Made by a program: the position numbers and the translations under genes
Part shown: positions 17,241-26,353 of the stretch, one piece after another
Layout: the number at the start of each line of letters is the position of its first letter
Position numbering within the stretch: position 1 is the first letter of the stretch
Source of the DNA: Streptomyces roseolus
GTDB lineage: Bacteria; Actinomycetota; Actinomycetes; Streptomycetales; Streptomycetaceae
Assembly: GCF_014649855.1 (NCBI RefSeq)
Contig: NZ_BMTV01000011.1
Coordinates: forward strand, 62,001 to 126,000
DNA length: 64,000 bases
Reading direction: 5' to 3'
Notes under the pieces: model-generated
Told to the model about the DNA's origin: nothing
The model's database searches: none
What the model saw: the letters and a program-made list of their open reading frames with translations, nothing else

Positions 17241-18335
17241 ATGGACAGGGAGCGTGACGGGATGGGCCCGCAGTCGACCCGCGCACCGTACGCCGTGGTC
17301 GTCCCCACCCTCGGCAGGCCCAGCCTCCAGGTCTGTCTGGAGGCCCTGGCCTCCGCTACGGCCGACGGCACCGGACCGACGGCCGTCGTCCTCGTCCACG
17401 ACCGCCCGGGCCCCGACGCCCGGCCGCCCGTCCTGGACGTGCCGCCGGCGCTGCGGCCGGTGACCACCGTCGTGGCAGGCGCGGGGCGGGGCCCCGCCGC
17501 CGCCCGTAACACCGGTGCCCGCGCGGCCGGCCGCGTCCCCTGGATCGTCTTCCTGGACGACGACGTCGTGCCCGGGCCCGGCTGGGGCCGCGCCCTGGCC
17601 CGGGACCTGGCCTCGGCCTCCCGGGACACCGCGGCCGTCACCGCGCGCATCGACGTACCGCTTCCGCCGGACCGCAGGCCCACCGACTGGGAACGCAACA
17701 CGGCGGGGCTGGCGACCGCCCGCTGGATCACCGCCGACATGGCCTTCAGGCGCGAGGCGCTGGAAGCGGCGGGCGGCTTCGACGAACGCTTCCCGCGCGC
17801 CTTCCGCGAGGACGCGGACCTGGCCCTGCGCCTTCTCGACGGCGGCTGGCACCTGGCCCCCGGCACCCGCCGTACGACGCATCCGGTACGGCCCGTCGAC
17901 CGCTGGGTGTCCGTGCGCGTCCAGGCGGGAAACGCCGACGACGTGCTGATGACCCGCCTCCACGGACGCGCCTGGTGGGAGCGTGCCTCGGCCCCCCGCG
18001 GGCGGTTGAGGCGCCACCTCGCCGTCAGCGGGGCGGCCGCCGCGGCCGTCGGCTGCGCCCTGGCGGGCAGGTACGGCGCCGCCGCGGCGTGCGCGGCCGG
18101 CTGGCTGGCGGGCACCGCGGAGTTCGCGGCGGCCCGCATCGCACCCGGACCCAGGAGCGGTGCCGAGGTCACCACCATGCTGGTGACCAGCGCCCTCATC
18201 CCGCCCGTGGCCACCTGGCACTGGCTGCGCGGCCACGCCGCGCACCGGACGGCCCGCCCCCTCGGACCCGCGCGCCCGCCGGGCGGAGACGCGGTCGATC
18301 CACGGCGCACCCCGCGCGGAAGGGTGCGGACATGA
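17241..18335 (+). CDS. glycosyltransferase family 2
   Basis: 364 aa. GT-A fold: VVPTLGRPSLQVCLEAL at the N-terminus, GRGPAAARNTGARAA, the metal-binding FLDDDVVPGP and the acceptor-side FREDADLALRLLDGG. The C-terminal 100 residues contain two Ala-rich hydrophobic segments, suggesting membrane association. It starts 4 nt after the carbamoyltransferase stop, and its end overlaps gmhB (ATGA). Confidence 0.9.
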   Translation: MDRERDGMGPQSTRAPYAVVVPTLGRPSLQVCLEALASATADGTGPTAVVLVHDRPGPDARPPVLDVPPALRPVTTVVAGAGRGPAAARNTGARAAGRVPWIVFLDDDVVPGPGWGRALARDLASASRDTAAVTARIDVPLPPDRRPTDWERNTAGLATARWITADMAFRREALEAAGGFDERFPRAFREDADLALRLLDGGWHLAPGTRRTTHPVRPVDRWVSVRVQAGNADDVLMTRLHGRAWWERASAPRGRLRRHLAVSGAAAAAVGCALAGRYGAAAACAAGWLAGTAEFAAARIAPGPRSGAEVTTMLVTSALIPPVATWHWLRGHAAHRTARPLGPARPPGGDAVDPRRTPRGRVRT

Positions 18336-18997
18336 AGCCCTCGCCCCTCGGGCCCGCCCTCCCCGACGACCCGCTTCCCGACGGCCCCTGGCTGTGGGAC
18401 GCCCCCGCCAAGGGCCCCGCCTCCCCACCCCGACCACCGGTCGCCGACCGGCTCCCGGACGCGGTCCTCTTCGACCGCGACGGAACCCTCGTCGTCGACG
18501 TCCCCTACAACGGCGACCCGGACCGCGTGATCCCGATGCCCGCCGCCCGCGCCGCGATAGCGACCCTCCGCGAGCGCGGAATACCGGTCGGCGTCGTCAG
18601 CAACCAGTCGGGCGTCGCCCGCGGCCTGCTGACGCGGCGGCAGGTGGAGTCCGTACGCCGGCGCGTGGACGCCCTGTTCGGCCCGTTCGCGGTGTGGGCG
18701 GTGTGCCCGCACGGCCCCGCCCGCGGCTGCGACTGCCGCAAGCCGGCACCGGGCCTGGTCCTCGCCGCGTGCGAACGGCTCGGAGCGTCCCCGGAGCGCA
18801 CCGTCGTCATCGGTGACATCGGCGCCGACATGGGAGCCGCCGAGGCCGCCGGAGCGCGAGGCGTCCTGGTGCCGACCCCCGTGACCCTGTCCCAGGAGGT
18901 CGCCGCCGCCGCGGAGACCGCGCCCGACCTCCATGCGGCCGTCCGGCTCGTCCTGACGTCCGGCGGACCCGTGCGCGCCCCGGGAGCCGTCCGGTGA
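18332..18997 (+). CDS. gmhB: D-glycero-beta-D-manno-heptose 1,7-bisphosphate 7-phosphatase
   Basis: 221 aa. HAD-IIIA phosphatase with VLFDRDGTLV (nucleophile and general-acid Asp), VVSNQSGVARGL and VIGDIGADMGAAEA. The zinc-binding loop VCPHGPARGCDCRKPAPG is the diagnostic feature of GmhB and histidinol-phosphatase-type HADs. It removes the 7-phosphate from heptose 1,7-bisphosphate. A Pro-rich N-terminal extension of about 40 residues is unusual. ATGA overlap with the GT2 gene, GTGA overlap with the next GT9 gene. Confidence 0.88.
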   Translation: MKPSPLGPALPDDPLPDGPWLWDAPAKGPASPPRPPVADRLPDAVLFDRDGTLVVDVPYNGDPDRVIPMPAARAAIATLRERGIPVGVVSNQSGVARGLLTRRQVESVRRRVDALFGPFAVWAVCPHGPARGCDCRKPAPGLVLAACERLGASPERTVVIGDIGADMGAAEAAGARGVLVPTPVTLSQEVAAAAETAPDLHAAVRLVLTSGGPVRAPGAVR

Positions 18998-20160
18998 CCG
19001 CCCCGCGCAGCCTCGTCGTCCGCCTCGACAGCGCCGGGGACGTCCTGCTGGCCGGGCCCGCCGTGCGCGCGGTCGCCGCCGGTTCCTCGCACACCACGCT
19101 GCTCTGCGGACCGCAGGGGGTCCCGGCGGCCCGGCTGCTGCCCGGGGTGGACCAGGTCCTGGTCTACGAGGCCCCCTGGGTCGGGCTCGAACCGGGCCGT
19201 ACCTCCCGCGAGGAGTGCGAGCTGCTGGTGGACGCCCTGTCCGCGGGCCGCTTCGACCAAGGAGTGGTCCTGGTCTCGTACCACCAGAGCCCGCTGCCCA
19301 CCGCCCTGCTGCTCGCCCTCGCGGGCGTGGAGCGGGTCGCCGCGGACTGCGAGGAGTACCCCGGCTCCCTGCTCGCCCTCAGGCACCACCGCCGGCCCGG
19401 CCGCCACGAGGCCGAGGCCGCGCTCGACCTCGTCCGCGCCTTCGGCTACTCCCTGCCGCCGGGGGACGACGGGGCCCTGCGCGTCCAGCCGCCGCCCGAC
19501 ACGACGCGGCTCACCGGACCCGAGCCCTACGTGGTGCTGCACCCGGGGGCCGCGGTGGCCTCCCGCAGGTGGAGCGCCGACCGGGCCGCGCGCGCCGTCG
19601 CCGCCCTGCACGGAGCCGGACACCGGGTGGTCGTCACCGGCAGCCGGGCGGAGAAGGACCTGACCGCCGAGGTCGCGGGCCGCCACGGACTCGACCTGGG
19701 CGGCGCCACGGGCGACCTCCACGAACTGGCGGGCGTCCTCGCGGGCGCCCGGGTCGTCGTGACCGGCAACACCGGCCCCATGCACCTGGCCTGCGCCGTG
19801 GGGACCCCGGTCGTCTGCGCCTTCGCCCCCGTGGTGCCGGCCGGACGGTGGCGCCCGTACCGGGTGCCCCACGTCCTGCTCGGCGACCAGGAGGCGGCCT
19901 GCGCCGGCAGCAGGGCACGCGCATGCCCGGTGGCCGGGCACCCCTGTCTGGACGGCGTCGGCGACGACGAGGTGCTGGCCGCCGTGGCCGGCCTCCTGAC
20001 GCCGGAGCCGGGGAACCCGGACCAGGCCGGGCCCGAGCCGGGAAACCCCGGTCGGCGGGCCGGGCGCGAGCCGGGGGATCCGGACCAGACCGCGCCCGGG
20101 CCGGGGAGCCCGGACCCGGCCCGGGCCTCCGGGAAGACCGACCGAGGAGGACACGCATGA
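18994..20160 (+). CDS. glycosyltransferase family 9 (ADP-heptose:acceptor heptosyltransferase-like)
   Basis: 388 aa from GTG 18994. VVRLDSAGDVLLAGPAVRAV at the N-terminus and the GT9 segment VVLHPGAAVASRRWSADRAA, then VVTGNTGPMHLACAVGTPVV, are hallmarks of WaaC/WaaF-type GT-B enzymes that use ADP-heptose. The last 50 residues are a low-complexity tail of repeated EPGxP/D units encoded by imperfect DNA repeats (about 20005-20130) and are not part of the enzyme fold. GTGA and ATGA overlaps with its neighbours. Confidence 0.88.
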   Translation: MTAPRSLVVRLDSAGDVLLAGPAVRAVAAGSSHTTLLCGPQGVPAARLLPGVDQVLVYEAPWVGLEPGRTSREECELLVDALSAGRFDQGVVLVSYHQSPLPTALLLALAGVERVAADCEEYPGSLLALRHHRRPGRHEAEAALDLVRAFGYSLPPGDDGALRVQPPPDTTRLTGPEPYVVLHPGAAVASRRWSADRAARAVAALHGAGHRVVVTGSRAEKDLTAEVAGRHGLDLGGATGDLHELAGVLAGARVVVTGNTGPMHLACAVGTPVVCAFAPVVPAGRWRPYRVPHVLLGDQEAACAGSRARACPVAGHPCLDGVGDDEVLAAVAGLLTPEPGNPDQAGPEPGNPGRRAGREPGDPDQTAPGPGSPDPARASGKTDRGGHA

Positions 20161-21119
20161 ACATCCTGCTGTGGCACGTCCACGGCTCCTGGACCACGGC
20201 GTTCGTCCAGGGGCCCCACACCTATCTCGTACCGGTCACCCCCGACCGGGGACCCGACGGCCTGGGACGGGCCAGGACCTTCGTCTGGCCGGACTCCGTC
20301 CGCGAGGTCACGCCCGCCGAACTCGCCGAGACCCCGGTGGACCTCGTGGTGCTGCAACGACCCCACGAGGCGGAACTCGCCGAGCGCTGGCTCCGGCGCC
20401 GGCCCGGCCGGGACGTCCCCGCCGTGTACCTGGAGCACAACGCGCCCGACGGCGACGTCCCGGACACCCGCCACCCGTGCGCGGACCGCGACGACCTGAC
20501 CCTGGTGCACGTCACCCACTTCAACCGGCTCTACTGGGACAACGGCACCACCCGCGCCGAGGTGATCGAGCACGGCATCGTCGACCCGGGGCACCTCTAC
20601 ACGGGCTCCCTGGCCCGCGCCGCGGTGGTCGTCAACGAGCCGGTCCGCCGCGGCCGGTACACCGGCACCGACCTGCTGCCGGAGCTGGCGGAGTCCGCGC
20701 CACTGGACGTCTTCGGGATGCGCACCGAAGGACTCGCCGGCCACCTGGGCCTGCCTCCCGGGCGGTGCCGCTCCTACGAACTGCCCCAGCGGGACCTGCA
20801 CGCCGCGCTCGCGGAACGCCGCGTCTACCTGCACCCGGTCCGCTGGACGTCGCTGGGACTGTCCCTGCTGGAGGCCATGCACCTGGGGATGCCGGTGGTG
20901 GCGCTGGCCGCCACGGAGGCCGTGGAGGCGGTCCGGCCCGGCACCGGAGTCCTCTCCACCCGGCCCGAGGTGCTGGCCCGCGCCGTACGCCACTACCTCG
21001 ACGAACCGGAGGCCGCGGCCGAGGACGGCGCCCGGGCGCGCCAGGCGGCCCTCGAACGCTACGGCCTCAAACGCTTCCTGGACGACTGGGAGCGCCTGAT
21101 GACGGAGGTACGGTCATGA
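20157..21119 (+). CDS. glycosyltransferase (GT4-like)
   Basis: 320 aa, ATG overlapping the GT9 stop (ATGA). N-terminal MNILLWHVHGSWTTAFVQG, then LVVLQRPHEAELAERW. The C-terminal sugar-nucleotide region has LHPVRWTSLGLSLLEAMHLG with the conserved Glu, and VVALAATEAVEAV. It has a short GT-B fold. Donor and acceptor are unknown. Its central position in the coupled block suggests a step in the same glycan. Confidence 0.82.
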   Translation: MNILLWHVHGSWTTAFVQGPHTYLVPVTPDRGPDGLGRARTFVWPDSVREVTPAELAETPVDLVVLQRPHEAELAERWLRRRPGRDVPAVYLEHNAPDGDVPDTRHPCADRDDLTLVHVTHFNRLYWDNGTTRAEVIEHGIVDPGHLYTGSLARAAVVVNEPVRRGRYTGTDLLPELAESAPLDVFGMRTEGLAGHLGLPPGRCRSYELPQRDLHAALAERRVYLHPVRWTSLGLSLLEAMHLGMPVVALAATEAVEAVRPGTGVLSTRPEVLARAVRHYLDEPEAAAEDGARARQAALERYGLKRFLDDWERLMTEVRS

Positions 21120-22387
21120 CCTCGTCCCCGCCGAGCACCACCGTCCCGGCCCGCCGGTCCCGGAGACCGCTCTTCGTCGCGCTGGTCTCCGAGCACGCGA
21201 GCCCGCTCGCGACCCTCGGCGGAGTCGACGCGGGCGGCCAGAACGTGCACGTGGCGTGTCTGGCCGGGTCCCTCGCCGACCTCGGCCACCGCGTGGCGGT
21301 CTACACCCGGCGCGACAGCCGGAACCTGCCCGAGCGGACGAGCCTGCGCCCCGGAGTGACGGTGCACCACGTCCCGGCCGGCCCGGCCGAACACCTTCCG
21401 AAGGACGAACTCCTCCCCCACATGCGGGAGTTCGCCCACCACCTCACCGCGCAGTGGCAGCACGGCAGACGCCCCGACCTGATCCACTCGCACTTCTGGA
21501 TGTCGGGCCTCGCCTCGCTCACGGCCGCACGCGAACTGCGGCTGCCGCTGCTGCACACCTACCACGCGCTCGGCACCGTCAAGAAGCGGCACCAGGGCGG
21601 CGCGGACACCAGCCCGCCTTCGCGCATCGGCACGGAGCGGGAGATCGGCCTGGGCTGCGACCGGATCGTGGCCACCTGCCGGGACGAGGTCGCCGAACTC
21701 GAACGGATGGGCGTCCCCGCGGAGAAGGCCGACGTCGTCCCGTGCGGAGTGGACGCCGAGCGGTTCCGCCCGGACGGCCCGGTCGCCGGGCGCGACACCC
21801 GGTACGCCCACCGGCTCCTCCAGATAGGCCGCCTCGTGCCCCGCAAGGGCGCCGCGGTCTCCGTGGCCGCGCTCACCCGCCTGCCCGACACCGAACTCGT
21901 GATCGCCGGCGGCCCCGATCCCGCGTGGCTCGACGACGACCCCGAGGTGAGGCGCCTGCGCGACCTCGCCCGGGCCGCCGGAGTCGCCGACCGGGTGCGC
22001 TTCCTCGGCGCCATCCCCTGCGCCGACGTGCCCGCCCTGATGCGCAGCGCCGACGTCGTCCTGTGCCCCGCCGACTACGAGCCCTTCGGCATCGTGCCCC
22101 TGGAGGCCATGGCCTGCGGCCGGCCCGTCGTGGCGAGCGCCGTCGGAGGACAGCTCGACACCGTGGCGGACGGGGAGACCGGACGGCTGGTGCCGCCCGG
22201 AGACCCCCGGGCCCTGGCGGACGCCGTGGCCGGGCTGCTGGCCGACCCGGACGTGCGGGCCGCGCAGGGCGCGGCCGGGCGGCGCCGGGTGACCAGCCGG
22301 TACGGCTGGGACCGGGTCGCGGCGGCCACGGAGCGGGCCTACCACGCGGCGCTCGCCCCGCACCTCGCCGCCGCCCGGACGCCATGA
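21116..22387 (+). CDS. glycosyltransferase family 4
   Basis: 423 aa, ATG overlapping the previous stop. N-terminal GGVDAGGQNVHVACLAGSLA and LIHSHFWMSGL are typical of sucrose-phosphate-synthase/MshA-like GT4 enzymes. The donor site has LLQIGRLVPRKGA, VVLCPADYEPFGIVPLEAMA (EX7E motif) and VVASAVGGQLDTV. It transfers a sugar from a nucleotide donor with retention of configuration. Last gene before a 118-bp gap. Confidence 0.9.
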   Translation: MTSSPPSTTVPARRSRRPLFVALVSEHASPLATLGGVDAGGQNVHVACLAGSLADLGHRVAVYTRRDSRNLPERTSLRPGVTVHHVPAGPAEHLPKDELLPHMREFAHHLTAQWQHGRRPDLIHSHFWMSGLASLTAARELRLPLLHTYHALGTVKKRHQGGADTSPPSRIGTEREIGLGCDRIVATCRDEVAELERMGVPAEKADVVPCGVDAERFRPDGPVAGRDTRYAHRLLQIGRLVPRKGAAVSVAALTRLPDTELVIAGGPDPAWLDDDPEVRRLRDLARAAGVADRVRFLGAIPCADVPALMRSADVVLCPADYEPFGIVPLEAMACGRPVVASAVGGQLDTVADGETGRLVPPGDPRALADAVAGLLADPDVRAAQGAAGRRRVTSRYGWDRVAAATERAYHAALAPHLAAARTP

Positions 22388-22473
22388 CGCCTCAGGCGGC
22401 CCCGTACGCCCCGTACGCCCGGGCCGCCCCCGCCGTCCCCCCGGCACAGCTTCGACACCCGAAGGAGGTGGGG

Positions 22474-22495
22474 CGGCCGCTCGCGCGAGCGGCCG
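22474..22495 (+). promoter_or_regulatory. perfect hairpin between the GAAGGAGG box and the gmhA start
   Basis: A 20-bp perfect palindrome (22475-22494), extendable by one pair, sits between AAGGAGGTG (22462-22470) and ATG 22506. The purine box is too far from the ATG (36 nt) unless the hairpin is folded. Folding could bridge it to the start or, as a GC-only stem, block ribosome access. An in-frame leader reading into the ATGA junction also exists. Confidence 0.4.
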
Positions 22496-22505
22496 GCCCG
22501 ACGCC

Positions 22506-23165
22506 ATGAGCCAGACACCCTCGCACGCGGAAGCGCACCGCCACTGCCAGTCGCTCCAGACCGCCCTGCAACGCCTGCGCGCCCAGGGCCTGGACCGGCT
22601 CGCCCACTGGGGCCACCGGCTCGCCGACGTGCTGCCCGCCGGCGGGCGGCTGCTCGCCGCCGGCAACGGCGGCAGCGCCGCGCAGGCCCAGCACCTGACC
22701 GCCGAACTGGTCGGACGCTACCGGGAGGAACGAGCCGCCTACTCGGCCATCGCCCTGCACGCCGAGACGTCGAGCGTGACCGCGATCGGGAACGACTACG
22801 GGTTCGAGAACGTCTTCGCCCGTCAGGTGGCGGCGCACGGCCGGCCAGGTGACGTCCTGGTCCTCCTCTCCACGTCGGGGCGGAGCGGCAACCTGCTCTC
22901 CGCCGCGATGACGGCACGGGCGACCGGGGTCGAGGTCTGGGCGCTGACCGGCGCCTCCCCGAACCCGCTCGCCGAAGCGGCCGACCAGGTCCTGTGCATC
23001 GACGCGGCGGCCACGGCGACGGTGCAGGAGGCCCACCTGGTCGCGGTGCACCTCCTCTGCGAGTCGTTCGACGCCGCGCTCGCCGCCTCCGCCGCCACCG
23101 CCCGCCGGGCCGCCGGCGTGCGGAGACCCCCCAACGGGGTCGAGGCCCTCAAGGGGGCGCCGTGA
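22506..23165 (+). CDS. gmhA: sedoheptulose 7-phosphate isomerase (phosphoheptose isomerase)
   Basis: 219 aa. SIS-domain protein with LLAAGNGGSAAQAQHLTAEL (the GNGGS phosphate loop and catalytic His/Glu region), VTAIGNDYGFENVFARQ and VLLSTSGRSGNLLSA, all closely following GmhA. It converts sedoheptulose 7-phosphate to D-glycero-D-manno-heptose 7-phosphate, the first committed step to ADP-heptose. The gene ends in a GTGA overlap with hldE. Confidence 0.9.
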   Translation: MSQTPSHAEAHRHCQSLQTALQRLRAQGLDRLAHWGHRLADVLPAGGRLLAAGNGGSAAQAQHLTAELVGRYREERAAYSAIALHAETSSVTAIGNDYGFENVFARQVAAHGRPGDVLVLLSTSGRSGNLLSAAMTARATGVEVWALTGASPNPLAEAADQVLCIDAAATATVQEAHLVAVHLLCESFDAALAASAATARRAAGVRRPPNGVEALKGAP

Positions 23166-24559
23166 CCGCCCCCGGTCCGCTCGTCGTCGTCGGCGACGTC
23201 CTGCTCGACCGTGACGTCCAGGGCGTCGTCGACCGGATGGCGCCCGACGCCCCGGTGCCCGTCGTCGACGTCACGACGGAGCTCTCCCGCCCCGGCGGCG
23301 CCGGACTGGCGGCCGTCCTCGCCGCCCGGTCCGGCCGGGACGTCGTGCTGGTCACCGCTCTCGGCGAGGACCGGGCCAGCGACACCGTCCGCGACATGCT
23401 GCGGGGGCGGGTCCGGCTGGTGGAGCTGCCGCTCGACGGCACGCTGCCGGTGAAGACCCGCGTCCTGGCCGGCGGCCGGCCCCTGATCCGCGTCGACCGG
23501 GGCGGCGGCGAGGTCGGACCGGCCCCGGCGGCCGTCCGGGACGTCCTCCTCGGGGCCCGCGCCGTCCTCGTGGCCGACTACGGCAGGGGCGCGGCCGACG
23601 CCGTGCGGCCGCTCCTCGCCGACGCGGCCCGGCACGTGCCCCTCGTGTGGGACCCCCATCCCCGGGGCCGCGCGCCCGTCCCCGGCGCCCGGCTCGTCAC
23701 CCCGAACGCCGCCGAGGCGGCCGCGCTCTCGCCCGGTGAGGGCGACGCCCTGGGCGAGCACGCCCGACGCGGCGCCGAACTCGCCGAGCGGTGGGACGCG
23801 GTCTGCGTGGCGGTGACGCTCGGGGACCGCGGCGCGCTGCTCACCCGCCCGCGATCCGCGGCGCCCATGCTCGTCCCGGTGCCCTACCCGGCGACGGGCG
23901 ACCCGTGCGGGGCCGGGGACTGCTTCGCCGCCCACGCCACCGTCGCGCTCGCCGACGGCGCCCTCCCCGAGGAAGCGGTGCAGCGCGCGGTCTCCGGGGC
24001 CGCCGCGTTCGTCGCGGCCGGCGGCGCCTCCGCCCCCGCGCTCTGGCAGGAGGCGCGCCGGGACGGGCCCGCGCGGCCCGCGACGGGCGACGCGTTCGCG
24101 CTCGCCGACAGCGTGCGGGCCGCGGGCGGCAGCGTGGTGGCCACGGGAGGCTGCTTCGACCTGCTGCACGCCGGCCACGTGGGCCTGCTCGACAGCGCGC
24201 GCCGCATCGGCGACTGCCTGATCGTCTGCGTGAACTCGGACGAGTCGCTGCGGCGGCTGAAGGGGCCTGGCCGCCCGCTCACGCCCTTGGAGGACCGCAT
24301 GCGGGTGCTGGCGGCGCTCGGCAGCGTCGACGCCGTCGTCGCCTTCGAGGAGGACACCCCGCAGGCACTGCTCGCCGCGCTGCGGCCCGACGTGTGGGTC
24401 AAGGGCGGCGACTACTCGGCCGACGCCCTGCCGGAGGCCGAGGTGCTGCGGAGCTGGGGCGGGCAGACCGTCGTCCTGCCGTATCTCGACGGCCGCTCCA
24501 CCACCCGCATCGCCGACCGCGCCGCCCGCGCCGCCACCGGCGCCCGGGCACCGCGCTGA
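23162..24559 (+). CDS. hldE: bifunctional heptose 7-phosphate kinase / heptose 1-phosphate adenylyltransferase
   Basis: 465 aa from GTG 23162. N-terminal PfkB kinase domain: VVVGDVLLDRDVQG, MAPDAPVPVVDV, RPGGAGLAAVLAAR, and GDPCGAGDCFAA with the catalytic Asp. C-terminal cytidylyltransferase-fold domain from about residue 315: TGGCFDLLHAGHVGLLDSAR (HxGH), VNSDESLRRLKGPGRPLTPL, VKGGDYSADALPEAE, DGRSTTRIAD. The order and motifs match E. coli HldE. It phosphorylates C1 of heptose 7-phosphate and, after GmhB, adds AMP to give ADP-D-glycero-beta-D-manno-heptose. Confidence 0.92.
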   Translation: MTAPGPLVVVGDVLLDRDVQGVVDRMAPDAPVPVVDVTTELSRPGGAGLAAVLAARSGRDVVLVTALGEDRASDTVRDMLRGRVRLVELPLDGTLPVKTRVLAGGRPLIRVDRGGGEVGPAPAAVRDVLLGARAVLVADYGRGAADAVRPLLADAARHVPLVWDPHPRGRAPVPGARLVTPNAAEAAALSPGEGDALGEHARRGAELAERWDAVCVAVTLGDRGALLTRPRSAAPMLVPVPYPATGDPCGAGDCFAAHATVALADGALPEEAVQRAVSGAAAFVAAGGASAPALWQEARRDGPARPATGDAFALADSVRAAGGSVVATGGCFDLLHAGHVGLLDSARRIGDCLIVCVNSDESLRRLKGPGRPLTPLEDRMRVLAALGSVDAVVAFEEDTPQALLAALRPDVWVKGGDYSADALPEAEVLRSWGGQTVVLPYLDGRSTTRIADRAARAATGARAPR

Positions 24560-24644
24560 CGGCGTGGCGAGGGGAGGCGGCCGGGTGACGTACCGGGAGT
24601 GACCGGGACCGCGGGGTGCCGGGCCGCCGTTTCCGGCCGGCTTC

Positions 24645-25961
24645 TCAGGCCGCCTTCTCCAGTGCGGCGAGGGCGGGCGCGGCGGCCTCCGGGGTCCGCG
24701 CGGCCGGAGCCACCCGGGGCTCCCGGCCGCGCAGGAGGTACCCCGCCGCCACTGCCGCGGTCACGACCAGGCCGCCCGCCACCAGGGCGGTCCGTACGCC
24801 GGCCAGCTCCATCATCAGCCCCAGCGCGGGCGGCGCGGCGAGCCCCCACACGGTGCGGATGCTGGACCAGGCACCCAGGACGCGGCCTCGCATGTGCGGC
24901 GGAGGGTCGGTCTGCAGCACCGTGGACTGGGCGGTGTCCCCGACGGATTCCGCCACCGCCATGGGAAGGACGAGGACGAGGAGCACGGCCAGCGACGGAG
25001 AGAGGCCGGCCAGTACCTGGAGCAGCGCGCCGGCGACCGTGAGGAGACCCACGAGCCGTACGCCGGGCCTGCGCAGCCGCGCCCCGAGGACGGCGCCGAT
25101 GATGCCGCCGACGGCGAGGACCGTGGACACCTTGCTGAAGGCCCCGGCGTCCCCGGCGAGCGGCCCGGTGACCAGGACGACCAGCGTCAGCGAGTAGTTG
25201 CGGCCGAACATCGCACTGATCCCGTTGAGCGCGGCGAGCGCGACGAGCCGGGGACGCCGCATGAAGAAGGCCAGGCCCTCCCGCGCGCCGGCTCCCGCGG
25301 TCTGCTCGGCGGCGGCCGCCTCCTTGGCCGCCTCGTCGTCCGGCGCCCGCCCGGCGGCCGGATCCGCCGCCTTGAGGAACGGGATGACGCAGGCGACGAA
25401 GAGGAAGGACAGGCCGTTGGCCGCGTAGGCCGCCGAGGTGCCGAGGAACCCGACGGCCACGCCTGCGAGCGCGGCGCCTACCAGTCGGCCGGCGCTGTGG
25501 ACGAGCGAGCCCACCCCGATCGCGGACGGCACGTCGTCGCGGGAGACCAGGTCGTTGCCCAGGAGGGCGCAGGCCGGGCCGTCGACGGTCGCGATCAGGC
25601 CGGTGACCGCCGCCAGGACCAGCAGCACCGGCAGGCTGAGCCCGTCGAGGGCGACCAGGACCGCCGTCACGAGGGCCACCGCGCCCAGCAGCGCCTGTCC
25701 CACCGCCGCGGTGAGCCGGCGCGGCCAGCGGTCGACGACCGCACCGCCCATGAGGCCGAACAGCAGCCCGGGCGCCGCCTGCACGGAGACCGACAGGCCC
25801 GTCGCGGCGGCGGAGCCGGTGATCTGGAGCACGAGCAGGTTCTGCACCGTCAGCTGCATCCACGTACCCGCGTTGGACACGAAGTTGGCGACGGCCCACC
25901 ACCGCATGCTGCGGTAGCGCAGGGACCGCCACGGCGAGCGGGACGGAACGGAGGAAGGCAC
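24645..25961 (-). CDS. MFS exporter (EntS-like, MFS_3 type)
   Basis: 438 aa from GTG 25961. Twelve hydrophobic helices. SMRWWAVANFVSNAGTWMQL near the N-terminus, VVDRWPRRLTAA in the first cytoplasmic loop and a charged Ala/Glu-rich central loop fit drug/siderophore exporters. The substrate is unknown. It lies convergent to hldE and divergent from the SDR gene, inside the sugar region, so export of a cluster product is possible but not shown. Confidence 0.88.
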   Translation of the reverse strand: MPSSVPSRSPWRSLRYRSMRWWAVANFVSNAGTWMQLTVQNLLVLQITGSAAATGLSVSVQAAPGLLFGLMGGAVVDRWPRRLTAAVGQALLGAVALVTAVLVALDGLSLPVLLVLAAVTGLIATVDGPACALLGNDLVSRDDVPSAIGVGSLVHSAGRLVGAALAGVAVGFLGTSAAYAANGLSFLFVACVIPFLKAADPAAGRAPDDEAAKEAAAAEQTAGAGAREGLAFFMRRPRLVALAALNGISAMFGRNYSLTLVVLVTGPLAGDAGAFSKVSTVLAVGGIIGAVLGARLRRPGVRLVGLLTVAGALLQVLAGLSPSLAVLLVLVLPMAVAESVGDTAQSTVLQTDPPPHMRGRVLGAWSSIRTVWGLAAPPALGLMMELAGVRTALVAGGLVVTAAVAAGYLLRGREPRVAPAARTPEAAAPALAALEKAA

Positions 25962-26353
25962 GACGGAGTCACCCCGGGGCGCGAGGACGGCAGGACGGAA
26001 GGGAGAGGACCACCCGCACCGGCGGAGCGCGCGGCGCCCGGCGAGGGAGGGGATCGGTCCCGGACCATCGTGGCAGACCGGCCGGCACCACCGGGGTGGC
26101 CGTCCGGCCGGCCGGCACCGGTCCGGCGGCCGCATCCCTTGGCCCGCCCGGGGTCCGGGCCCCGTCGTGGGGTTGCTCACACGCGCCCGCGGGCCGTCCC
26201 GCCTCCGACCGGGCGTGGCGCGCGGCACACACGTGCCGCCCCGCGGGCTAACCCAGGGTGCCCGGGCGGCTCCGGTTGGCGACAGTGGACCCGTAGGGTC
26301 GTGGCGGGCGGGACCGCCCGGGCGGCACGGGTCACACGACGAAGGGCATCCGG
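25962..26353. other. divergent intergenic region, no gene
   Basis: About 390 bp between the MFS exporter (minus) and the SDR gene (plus). It is extremely GC-rich and I see no convincing coding frame, terminator or operator. It should contain the two divergent promoters. Confidence 0.4.

Noticed and set aside
14489..18934. 1481-codon open frame antisense to the sugar cluster
   Set aside because: Mirror frame of several real plus-strand genes with clear motifs; composition is typical of antisense frames.
22387..22509. Possible 13-codon leader peptide before gmhA (GTG, stop in ATGA)
   Set aside because: Its GTG falls inside the AAGGAGGTG box itself, so no independent ribosome site is left.
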